Of a stretch of 64,000 nt of DNA, positions 33,307 to 45,300 are shown piece after piece. Positions within the stretch are counted from its first letter, which is position 1. Each line of letters starts with the position of its first letter. A program made the position numbers and the translations under genes. The notes beneath the pieces are model-generated. The model was given only the letters and a program-made list of their open reading frames with translations. It did no database searches and had not been told where the DNA came from. Source of the DNA: Salvelinus alpinus (Eukaryota > Chordata > Actinopteri > Salmoniformes > Salmonidae); the NCBI RefSeq assembly GCF_045679555.1, contig NC_092122.1:13817506-13881505 (forward strand), read 5' to 3'.

Positions 33307-36300
33307 TTATTGCAGAAGGCATTTGTTTTTTTCTTTGGTGTCCCTCCTTTGAGCTGTTGGAACACTATACAGTGACTCAGGAGGAGATCTAGTGGTGCTT
33401 GTTGTGGTAGATAGTGGACGATAGAAGGCACCTGTCGAGGGAGAGAACACCCGAGATGGGTTGCTTGCTGAGGGGGAGAGTGTGCTTGGAGAATTGCTTG
33501 ACGTGGAGGGGGAAGTGTGTGAGAGAGTTTGTGTGTAAGTGGGGGTGTATGATGAGTGAGAAAGTGTGTGGTAAGGTGTGCTCAATGAGTATGAAGGGGA
33601 TAGTGGGGGAGAGGTACTGCTGGCAGAGAGAGTGTGAGTAGTAGTCGTTGAGCGGGTGTGAGCCAGAGATAGGGTGCCAGTTAAAGGGGAAAGTATGCCA
33701 GGGGGAGTGCTGGCTGAGGGAGTGAGTGTAGGAGAGGGGGTGCTGGCTTGGGTAGCGAGTCTAGGNNNNNNNNNNNNNNNNNNNNNNNNNNNNNNNNNNN
33801 NNNNNNNNNNNNNNNNNNNNNNNNNNNNNNNNNNNNNNNNNNNNNNNNNNNNNNNNNNNNNNNNNGAGGGGGTACTGGCTGGGGTAGTGAGTATGTGAGA
33901 GGGGGTACTGGCTGGGGTAATGAGTGTAGGAGAGGGGGTACTGGCTGGGGTAGTGAGCACACGAGAGGGGGTGCTGGCTGGGGTAGTGGGTGTACGAGAG
34001 GGGGTGCTGGCTGGGGTAGTGGGTGTAGGAGAGGGGGTACTGGCTGGGGTAATGAGTGTAGGAGAGGGGGTACTGGCTGGGGTAGTGAGAGTACGAGAGG
34101 GGGTACTGGCTGGGGTAGTGAGCACACGAGAGGGGGTGCTGGCTGGGGTAGTGAGTGTGCGAGAGAGGTTTGCAAATGAGCGATTGAAATCTGGGCCTAG
34201 GGTGGTATCCACCAATTGAGAACTTGGGGCTGGCTTCATGGGAGATTGACTGAATATCAATGGGGCTTGGCCAGGTTTTGGGCAAGACTCATGGACTAAA
34301 CACGAAGTGGGACGAGAATCGGTTGGATTAGAGGAAGTAGTGGCTGCAGTTTTAGATGGACTCAAAGTGGATGGAACACTCTTCGATGTGGTAGCAGCAG
34401 CTGTGGCTTGAATCCGGTTGGATGTTGGGGTCAAGGAAGTGGATTGGATAGAGACAGTCTTGGGTGGAGCTGGAGCCAAAGAGGACAAGTGCAAGACGCC
34501 ATCATCGTATTTGATGAGGAACTCGGGGTACACCTGGTGTTTTTCAAAAACAACATATATGGATGGGTTCAGGACATTGTCCACACAGCTGTCATAGAGA
34601 TTCGGGCTTCCCTCGCCTTTTGGAGGGGGGCGACGGAGGTCCGAGTTCCCCCGTGTGTAGTCGCCAACAAGCACCCGACAAGCAAACATGGACCTCACTC
34701 CTGAGTGGCTGGTGTAGCTGTGTGAGTACTTGGCATCCCTGGCAAAGTAACTCCCTTAAACAAACAGAGAAGATCATCAGTAAAACAAAATGACAGACTA
34801 TAATGAGATCATGACTGCTTCTAAAATCTGACTACACTTCTGACAGTTGGTTAACATGAGGTACCTTCGCCATACACAGTTCCATTGGTTCCACACAGCC
34901 TCCAGTCGAAGTTATCTCTGCAAATGGCGTCTACGTGTTTTGGGTCCGTTCCGTGGAAGAGATGTAGCTCCTTGCTGTTTTTACCCCCATTGTTTTTCTT
35001 CATTAAATCTCTTTTCCTGAGAAAGAAGAAATGACCATTAGCTGCTGTTAAGAATTATATTTTTGGACGGTTATTCCCTATTGAAATTTGGCCTCTAGGT
35101 ACCGTCTGTTAGGCCAGAGGTCACCGTAAAGCAGCTCTCAGTAACTGGTAGCTAGGCCCCTGAGACATAAATTCGGCCATGGGTGTCAATAAGCGATTCA
35201 GATGTTTCAAATGTATAGTCTATTCAACCCCAAGGTCTCTGCCCTGATTTAATGCTTTGGCACATGGCACAGAAATGTGAAACAGCAAACAGATAAGGCA
35301 TGAGTATTTAGGTCAGCTCTCCCCTCTAGAGGGGGAGAGATTTAATGTGGACTTCTTAGAGAAACATGTCTGTCTTCTCATAAGCATATGTCTGTATAGG
35401 TCTCTCTTTGTCTAATAAACCTTTAAATATAGGAGCTGTTCACCTTATATTTTGTATATAGCATTTCTACACACCGCTTATCCATAATCACATTCAAGCC
35501 AGGGTTTACTTAGCATTTTGGAAGTAACATGCTAGGATTGTGTGTGAGAGTTGATGTAAACATACCACTGGAAGACTTCCCAGAGGTCCCTGTTTTGGAC
35601 CCTCTCGATGCTGGTGATTTGGAAGCCCCTCATGGTGTTGTTGAAAAGTCTCTGGACCTTCTGATAGTCCCTGTCAGAACTCAGAAGAGTGACTGTCTGC
35701 AGGAGGGGGAAACAAAAAGGTTGTCACAGCTGAAACCAAATGAAAAGCAATTTTAAACAGTAGATTTCCCTGCAAGCCAAATCAGTAGAATGTCTTGTAA
35801 ACAAGCAGTGGTGGAAAATGTATCCAATTCTCATACTTGTGTAAAAGTAAATGTACTTTAATAGAAAATGACTCAAGTAAAAGTCACCAAGTAAAATCCT
35901 ACTTGAGTAAACGTCTAAAAGTATTTAGTTTTAAATATACAAAGTATTAAAAGTAAATGTAATTATCAAAATAATAATTTAAAGTTCCTTATACAGTGCC
36001 TTCGGAAAGTATTCAGACTTCTTGACTTTTTCCACATTTTGTTACGTTAGACAATAATTCTAAAATGTATTCAATATTTTTTTTCCTCAGCAAGTACACA
36101 CAATACCCCATAATAACAAAGTGAAAATAGGTTTTTACAAATGTTTGCACATTTATTAAAAAGAAAAATACCTTATTTACATAAGTATTCAGACCCTTTG
36201 CTATGACAATTGAGCTCAGGTGCATCCGGTTTCCATTGATCATCCTTAATGTTTCTACAACTTGATTGGAGCCCACCTGTGGTAAATTCAATTGATGGAC

Positions 36301-39300
36301 ATGATTTGGAAAGGCACACACCTGTCTAAAAAAGATCCCACAGTTGACAGTGCATGGCTGAGCAAAAACCAAGCCATGAGGTTGAAGGAATTGTCCATAG
36401 AGCTCCGAGACAGGATTGTGTCGAGGCACAGATCTGGGCAAGGGTACCAAAAAATGCCTGCAGCATTGAAGGTCCCTAATAACACAGTGGCCTCCATCAT
36501 TCTTAAATGGAAGAAGTTTGGAACCACCAAGACTCTTCCTAGGGCTGGCCGCCCGGTCAAACGGAGAAAGGCCTTGGTCAGGGAGGTGACCAAGAACCCA
36601 ATGGTCACTCTGACAGAGCTCTAGAGTTCCTCTGTGAAGATGGGAGAAACTTCCAGAAGGACAACCATCTCTGCAGCACTCCACCAATCAGGCCTTTGTG
36701 GTAGAGTGGCCAGACGGAAGCTACTCCTCAGTAAAAGGCACATGATGGCCCGCTTGGAGTTTGCCAAAAAGCACCTAAAGACTCTCAGACCATGAGAAAC
36801 AAGATTATCTGGTCTGATGAAACCAAGATTGAACTCTTTGGCCTGAATGCCAAACATCACGTATGGAAGAAACCTGGCACCATCCCTACAGTGAAGCATG
36901 GTGGTGCCAACATCATGCTGTGGGGATGTTTTTCAGCGGCAGGGACTGGGAGACTATTCAGAATCAAGGGAAAGATGAATGGAGCAAAGTACAGAGAGAT
37001 CCTTGATGAAAACCTGCTCCAGAGTGCTCAGGACCTCAGACTGGGGCAAAAGTTCACCTTCCAACAGGACAAGGTGCTTAGGGTCCCTAAGCACACAGCT
37101 AAGACAATGCAGGAGTGGCTTCGGGACAAGTCTCTGAATGTCCTTGAGTGGACCAGCCTGGACTTGAATCCGATCTAACATCTCTAGAGACCTGAAAATA
37201 ACTGTGTAGTAATGCTTCCCATCCAACCTGACAGAGCTTGAGAGGATCTGCAGAGAAGAATGGGAGAAAGTCCCCAAATACTGGTGTGCCAACCTTGTAA
37301 CGTCCTACCCTAGAAGACTTGAGGCTGTAAATCGCTGCCAAAGGTGCTTCAACAAAGTACCGAGTCTGAATACTTAAGTAAAATGTGATATTTCCATTTT
37401 TTATTTTTAATAAATTAGCAAACATTTCTAAAAACCTGTTTTTGCTTTGACATTATGGGGTATTGTGTGTAGATTGAGAAACATATATATATTTTAGAAT
37501 AAGGATGTAACATAACAAAATGTGGAAAAAGGGGTCTGAATATTTTCTGAAGGCACCGTATAGAGCAAACCAGACGGCATAATTGTCTTGTTTTTTTAAA
37601 TGTATGGATAGCCAGGGGCACACTCCAACACTCAGAAATAATTTACAAACAAAGCATGTGTTTAGTGAGTCAGCCAGATCAGAGGCAGTAAGGATGACCA
37701 GGGATGTTCTCTTGATAGTTGTGTGAATTAGACCATTTTCCTGACCTGCTAAGCATTCCAAATCTAAAGAGTACTTTTGGGTGTCAGGGAAAATGTATGG
37801 ACTAAAAAAGTACATAATTTTCTTTAGGAATGTAGTAAAGTAAAAGTGGTCAAAAATATAGATAGTAAAGAACTTTACGCCACTGTAAACAAGTTACCCT
37901 GTATCCAATGTCAGGTATCGCAGACTTGTCCCAAAATCCAGGAACAGCTCTGAAATTCTGAGAGGGGTTGCGTGGTCCATTTCGCCTGAAAATATATATT
38001 GATATACAACACAAAGAAAAAAAGTAGTTCATTTGAAAATCTCTTAGTTCTCAACTTAAATACTCAATGGAAAATAAATCCCTCTTGTTTGCGATACAAA
38101 ACACCACGTCTTGTCTTTACTGTTCGGTTCTAAATAACCCAAGAAGAAATTAACGGACAACTATAAAAGCTCAAACCAAGTTTATTCAACCAAAGGGTCA
38201 GACAGCTGAACAGACCAACTATTCACACAAGCACTGGTATTTAACCCTTTCTCCTATGCGGAGTCTGTCAGCAATCAAGAGTGTCTATTAGGTAAATATA
38301 GAAATGGCTCGATTCAGAACATATACCCATTCTCAGTCCATTCCCATTCATACATTACCTGCTTCTTGCAGCTTGTGCGTCCACAGTTGAAACAAAGACA
38401 GGACGTCGTCTGACCATCCTTATAGTACCAAATCTTTCGTTATATTGCGTCATGTCTGTAATTACAATAAGAACCATTTGAACCAGCATCCTTACAGTTA
38501 CCGTTCAACATCTCTGACATCTAGGCTACCTGCTGCCGATTTTAGTACTAGAATTTGAGGCGTATAAGAGTAGCCTTTTTTACTAACTAACTTGTGCAAA
38601 GCGCTTATAACTCAAATATATTATTATTATTACAGAAGGATGTTTTTCAAGAGTTTGAAATGTGTTACCTCTGAAATTCAGCTCATAAGACTGCTGGCCT
38701 GCAGTGAACTTCACCACAGCACTTTGATCCTCCTGGAACCTTTTCTCAAGGTCTTCACTGGTGATGGATGACAATCTGTGCATCTCTTTCTGTGATTTAT
38801 AGAAAAAAACTCAAATTCAAGGGAAATAACAGTTTACTATCTCTATTATTGTCCTCGTAACACATCAGCCTGTTTGAGTGTTTTACACCACTTACGATGG
38901 ATGCGTACTGGACCCATTTGCCGTACTCGTCCTCCCAGAACCACGCCCACTCTGTGGTGAGTACGAATGTGGGCTCGGTCACAGAGGAAACTGTGGAGAG
39001 ACGGCGAACTTCACTGAATCCAAGGCTCATGGAGTCGAAATCCACACAGTCTGATCCCTCACTGTGAAGGCATAAGAAAATGTCAATGAAAAAAAAATAT
39101 ATATATATATTGTACCTTATTCACAGTTTGACATACTTTTGCTAGTTAAAGGTAGACTCAGGGAAATGACATTGCCACGAGCAGCACCGCAGATATTGAG
39201 ATGAGCGAGATGCAGGACAGTCACACACAGTACTAAATCTGCACGGGTTTGCTTCATGCTGTTACAATGTGGAAGCCAAGGGACCAAAACATCGGGGAAG

Positions 39301-42300
39301 TTGAGTCTCGCGCTTCAACCCACTATGCTGTTCATTTTCTGCATCTATGTAATTTCGCTGAGTCTACCTTTAAGTATGACATAACAACATACTGTACCTG
39401 TGTATCTTAGAAGGGTCACAGAAGTCTCTCTCGATTGCTTCGTTTTCTGGCAGAGCTGACCAAGTCTTTCCATCGTTCACTTCCCACTTGTAGGGCATTT
39501 TGAAGTGGACTCTCCAGCATTTCTCTGAAAGCCATTCGTTTGCAGTGAGTATCATTGTTGCACCTGGGTAACAGCCTGATTTGTCCCTGAATTGTGGTTT
39601 CACAGGGTTTGTATTGTGTATCTACTGACAACCTTGAAAGTTATAGATAAACTCATATCCTCATATGATCACTCGGCTACACATGCCTCTCTCGAATGTC
39701 AATATGACTTGTCTACTGCTGTTTTGGTTAGTTCTTATTGTTTTATTTCACTGTAGAGCCCCCAGTCCCGCTCAACATGCCTTAGATAGCTCTTTTGTCC
39801 CACCCCCCACACATGCGGAGACCTCATCTGGCTTAACTTGTGCCTCCAGAGACACAACCTCTCTCAACGTCATTCAATGCCTAGGTTTACCTCCACTGTA
39901 CTCACATCCTACCATACCCTTGTCTGTACATTATGCCCTGAATCTATTCTACCACGCCCAGAAATCTGCTCCTTTTATTCTCTGTACCCAACGCACTAGA
40001 CGACCAGTACTTATAGCCTTTAGCCGTACCCTTATCCTACTCCTCCTCTGTTCCTCTGGTGATGTAGAGGTTAACCCAGGCTCTGTGGCCCCCAGCACTA
40101 CACCTATTCCCTAGGCGCTCTCATTTGTTGACTTCTGTAACCGTAAAAGCCTTGGTTTCATGCATGTTAACATCAGAAGCCTCCTCCCCAAGTTTGTTTT
40201 ATTCACTGCTTTAGCACACTCCGCCAACCCTGATGTCCTGGCCGTGTCTGAATCCTGGCTTAGGAAGGCCACCAAAAATGCTGAAATTTCCATCCCCAAC
40301 TACAACATTTCCCGCCAAGATATAACTGCCAAAGGGGGCAGAGATCTGCAGAGTTCTGTCATACACTGCTCAAAAAAATAAAGGGAACACTTAAACAACA
40401 CAATGTAACTTCAAGTCAATCACACTTCTGTGAAATCAAACTGTCCACTTAGGAAGCAACACTGATTGACAATACATTTCACATGCTGTTGTGCAAATGG
40501 AATAGACAACAGGTGGAAATTATAAGCAATTAGCAAGACACCCCCAATAAAGGAGTGGTTCTGCAGGTGGTGACCACAGACCACTTCTCAGTTCCTATGC
40601 TTCCTGGCTGATGTTTTGGTCACTTTTGAATGCTGGCGGTGCTTTCACTCTAGTGGTAGCATGAGACGGAGTCTACAACCCACACAAGTGGCTCAGGTAG
40701 TGCAGCTCATCCAGGATGGCACATCAATGTGAGCTGTGGCAAGAAGGTTTGCTGTGTCTGTCAGCGTAGTGTCCAGAGCGTGGAGGCGCTACCAGGAGAC
40801 AGGCCAGTACATCAGGAGACGTGGAGGAGGCCGTAGGAGGGCAACAACCCAGCAGCAGGACCGCTACCTCCGCCTTTGTGCAAGGAGGAGCACTGCCAGA
40901 GCCCTGCAAAATGACCTCCAGCAAGCCACAAATGTGCATGTGTCTGCTCAAATGGTCAGAAACAGACTCCATGAGGGTGGTATGAGGGCCCAACGTCCAC
41001 AGGTGGGGGTTGTGCTTACAGCCCAACACCGTGCAGGACGTTTGGCATTTGCCAGAGAACACCAAGATTGGCAAAGTCGCCACTGGCGCCCTGTGCTCTT
41101 CACAGTTGAAAGCAGGTTCACACTGAGCACATGTGACAGACGTGACAGAGTCTGGAGACGCCGTGGAGAACGTTCTGCTGCCTGCAACATCCTCCAGCAT
41201 GACCGGTTTGGCGGTGGGTCAGTCATGGTGTGGGGTGGCATTTCCTTGGGGGGCCGCACAGCCCTCCATGTGCTCGCCAGAGGTAGCCTGACTGCCATTA
41301 GGTACCGAGATGAGATCCTCAGACCCCTTGTGAGACCATATGCTGGTGCGGTTGGCCCTGGGTTCCTCCTAATGCAAGACAATGCTAGACCTCATGTGGC
41401 TGGAGTGTGTCAGCAGTTCCTGCAAGAGGAAGGCATTGATGCTATGGACTGGCCCGCCCGTTCCCCAGACCTGAATCCAATTGAGCACATCTGGGACATC
41501 ATGTCTCGCTCCATCCACCAACGCCAAGTTGCACCACAGGCTGTCCAGGAGTTGGCGGATGCTTTAGTCCAGGTCTGGGAGGAGATCCCTCAGGAGACCA
41601 TCCGCCACCTCATCAGGAGCATGCCCAGGCGTTGTAGGGAGGTCATACAGGCACGTGGAGGCCACACACACTACTGAGCCTCATTTCGACTTGTTTTAAG
41701 GACATTACATCAAAGTTGGATCAGCCTGTAGTGTGGTTTTCCACTTTAATTTTGAGTGTGACTCCAAATCCAGACCTCCATGGGTTGATAAATTTGATTT
41801 CCATTGATAATTTTTGTGTGATTTTGTTGTCAGCACATTCAACTATGTAAAGAAAAAAGTATTTAATAAGAATATTTCATTCATTCAGATCTAGGATGTG
41901 TTATTTTAGTGTTCCCTTTATTTTTTTGAGCAGTGTACTATCCAGGTCTGTGCCCAAACAGAGCTTCTACTTTTAAAAATCCACCTTTCCAGAAATGTCT
42001 CTCACTGTTGCCACTTGTTATTAGCCCCCGACTGTGCTCTGGACACCATATGTGAATTGATTGCCCCCCATCTATCTTCAGAGTTCATACTGTTAGGTGA
42101 CCTAAACTGGGATATGCTTAACACCCTGACCGTCCTACAATCTAAGCTAGATGCCCTCAATCTCACGCAAATGATCAAGGAACCTACCAGGTACAACCCT
42201 AAATTCATAAACATTGGCACCCTCATAGATCCTGACCAACTTGCCCTCTAAATACACCTCTGCTGTCTTCAACCAGGATCTCAGCGATCACTGCCTGCGT

Positions 42301-45300
42301 CCGTTATGGGTCCGCGGTCAAACAACCACCCCTTATCATTGTCAAACGCTCCCTAAAACACTTCAGCGAGCAGGCCTGTCTAATCGACCTGGCCCAGGTA
42401 TCCTGGAAGTATATTGACCTCATCCCGTCAGTAGAGAATGCCTGGTTGTTCTCTAAAAGTGCATTCCTCACCATCTTAAATAATCATGCCCCGTTCAAAA
42501 AATGTAGAACTAAGCACAGATATAGCCCTTGGTTCACTCCAGACTTGACTGCCCTTGACCAGCACAAAAACATCCTGTGGCGTAATGCATTAGCATCAAA
42601 CAGCCCCCGCGATATGCAACTTTTTAGGGAAGTCAAGAACCAATATAAAACAGTCAGATAGGAAAGCTAAGGCTAGCTTTTTCAAATAGAAATGTGCATC
42701 CTGTAGCACTAATTCCAAAAAGTTTTGGGACACTGTAAAGTCCATGGAGAATAAAAGCACCTCCTCCCAGCAGCCCACTGCACTGAGGCTAGGAAACACT
42801 GTCACCACCGATAAATCTACGACAATCGAGAATTTCAATAAGCATTTTTCTACAGCTGGCCATGCTTTCCACCTGGCTACCCCTAACCAGGAAAATCACC
42901 CCCCCAGCAGCAACTTGCCCAAGCCCCCCCTGCTTCTCCTTCACCCAAATCCAGATAGCTGATGTTCTGAAAGAGCTGCAAAATCTGGATCCCTACAAAT
43001 CAGCTGGGCTAGACAATCTGGACCCTCTCTAAAATTATCTGCCCGAAATTGTTGCAACCCCTATTACTAACCTGTTCAACCGCTCTTTAGTATTGTCTGA
43101 GATCCCCACAGATTGGAAAGCTGCCGCGGTCATCCACCTCTTCAAAGGGAGAGACACTCTAGAACCAAACTGTTATAGACCTATATCCATCCTGCCTTTT
43201 CTAAAGTCTTCAAAAGCCAAGTTAACAAACAGATCTCTGACCATTTCGAATCCTTCTCCGCTGTGCAATCCGGTTTCCGAGCTGGTCACGGGTGCACCTC
43301 AGCCACGCTCAAGGTCCTAAACGATATCATAACCGCCATCGATAAAAGACAGTACTGTGCAGCCGTCTTCATCGACCTGGCCAAGGCTTTCGACTGTGTC
43401 AATCACCACATTCTTATCGGCAGACTCAATAGCCTTGGTTTCTCTAATGACTGCCTCGCCTGGTTCACCAACTACTTCTCAGATAGAGTTTAGTGTGTCA
43501 AATTCAATTCTGGGTTAAATTCTCGGGCCGACTCTTCTCTGTATATATCAATGATGTCGCTCTTGCTGCTGATATTCTCTGATCCACCTCTACGCAGATG
43601 ACACCATTCTGTATACATCTGGCCCTTCTTTGGACACTGTTAAAACCTCCAAACGAGCTTCAATGCCATATAACACTCCTTCCGTGGCCTCCAACTGCTC
43701 TTAAATGCTAGTAAAACTAAACACATGCTCTTCAACCGATTGCTGCCCACACCGCCCGCCCGACTAGCATCACTACTCTGGACGTTCTGACTTAGAATAT
43801 GTGGACAACTACAAATACCTAGGTGTCTGGTTAGACTGTAAACTCTCCTTCCAGACTCACATTAAGCATCTCCAATCCAAAATGTAATCTAGAATCGGCT
43901 TCCTATTTCGCAACAAAGCCTCCTTCACTCATGCTGCCAAACATACCCTCGTAAAACTGACTATCCTACCGATCCTTGACTTCAGCGATGCCATTTACAA
44001 AATAGCCTCCAACACTCTACTCAGCAAATTGGATGTAGTCTATCACAGTGCCATCCGTTTTGTCACCAAAGCCCCATATACTACCCACCACTGCGACTTG
44101 TATGCTCTCGTTGGCTGGCCCTCACTACATATCCGTCAACAAACCCACTGGCTCCAGGTCATCTATAAGTCTTGCTAGGTAAAGCCCAGCTTTATCTCAG
44201 CTCACGGGTCACCATAGCAACACCCACCCGTAACACACGCTCCAGTAGGTACATTTCACTGGTCATCCCCAAAGCCAACACCTCCTTTGGCCGCCTTTCC
44301 TTCCAGTTCTCTGCTGTCAATGATTGGAACGAAATGCAATTTTATTTTTATTTTTTTATCACTGAAGCTGGAGACTTATATCTCCCTCTCTAACTTTAAG
44401 CATCAGCTGTCAGAGCAGCTTACCAATCACTGTACCTGTACACGGCCCATCTGTAAATAGCACACCCAACTACCCTCATCCCCATATTGTTATATTTTGT
44501 TGTTGCTCTTTTGCACCCCAGTATCTCTACTTGCACGTCATCATCTGCACATCTATCACTCCAGTGTTAATGCGGAATTGTAATTATTTTGCCACTATGG
44601 CCTAATTATTGCCTTACCTCCCTAAATCTGACTACATTGCACACATATTTTTCTATTGTGTTAATGACTGTACATCTGTTTATTCCATGTGTAACTCTGT
44701 GTTGTTGTTTTTGTCGCACTGCTTGGCTTTATCTTGGCCAAGTCGTAGTTGTAAATGAGAACTTATTCTCAACTGGCCTATCTGCTGAAATAAAATAAAA
44801 TAAAAAATAATAATATCCGGCCGGCTGCCATAGCTTCTGCCTGAGTAAAAACAGGGCAAAGCCCTTGTCGGCGTTTTGCCAAAGCAAATCCTCCAGACAC
44901 TGCCTCCACACACAATATCTTTCTCGTTAAATGTACCTCCTTGTTTGCAGTCCCCCTTGACAAAGAACAGGCAGATCTCATTCCTCACTGTAAACAAACA
45001 ACAAATAAATAAACACACATTTAGTTAAATGAAATCAAAGTTGGCAACAGGGTTGGGGTCAATCCCATTTAAATTCAGAAAGTAAACCAAATTCCAATTC
45101 TACATTTTCCTCACTAGCTAGGTTTCCATCCAAACTATATGCATATTTTTCCACCTGAGACGTGTTTCCATCAAATTGAACTGTTGTGGATAAAAGGCTG
45201 TGCATGATGACATAGTGCACATAAAAATTACTTTTGTGGTTGAATTCCCATGTACCAAATATATTTTGGGCCGTTATATAGCTTATGTGCCCAAATACAG

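Larger units (their letters stand above)
39665..44393 (+). pseudogene. LINE polyprotein (2A-like leader, endonuclease, reverse transcriptase), broken
   Basis: The first part (39665-40114) has two hydrophobic stretches and ends with [16 protein letters not shown] at 40046-40084, then a TAG at 40112. The related copy at 56.5 kb has CAG there and NPGP instead of NPGS. Endonuclease coding resumes as [14 protein letters not shown] and [14 protein letters not shown], is split by the Tc1 at 40364, and continues at 42015 ([10 protein letters not shown]). Reverse transcriptase pieces include [16 protein letters not shown] (about 43370) and [10 protein letters not shown] (about 43590), with several frameshifts and a deletion of about 60 bp before the YADD block. 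Inactive. Confidence 0.85.
39661..44812 (+). mobile_element. Non-LTR retrotransposon (LINE), probably full length, in gene D intron 4; carries a nested Tc1
   Basis: Flanked by the 6-bp duplication ATATCC (39655-39660 and 44813-44818) and ending in an A-rich tail (AAATAAAATAAAATAAAAAA). Without the Tc1 at 40364-41935 it is about 3.58 kb. It encodes a hydrophobic leader with a 2A-like motif, an APE-type endonuclease and a reverse transcriptase. Gene A's intron has the uninterrupted target (GGCTGGATATGAGTTT near 23190). A 5'-truncated relative lies at 56488-59567. Confidence 0.9.

Noticed and set aside
39665-40114. A small secreted or membrane protein gene with signal-like N-terminus
   Set aside because: It lies inside the LINE boundaries set by the ATATCC duplication and continues into endonuclease coding in the related copy.
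40736-41677. Intact Tc1 transposase
   Set aside because: The true start is at 40661, upstream of an in-frame stop, and the first catalytic Asp is Val.
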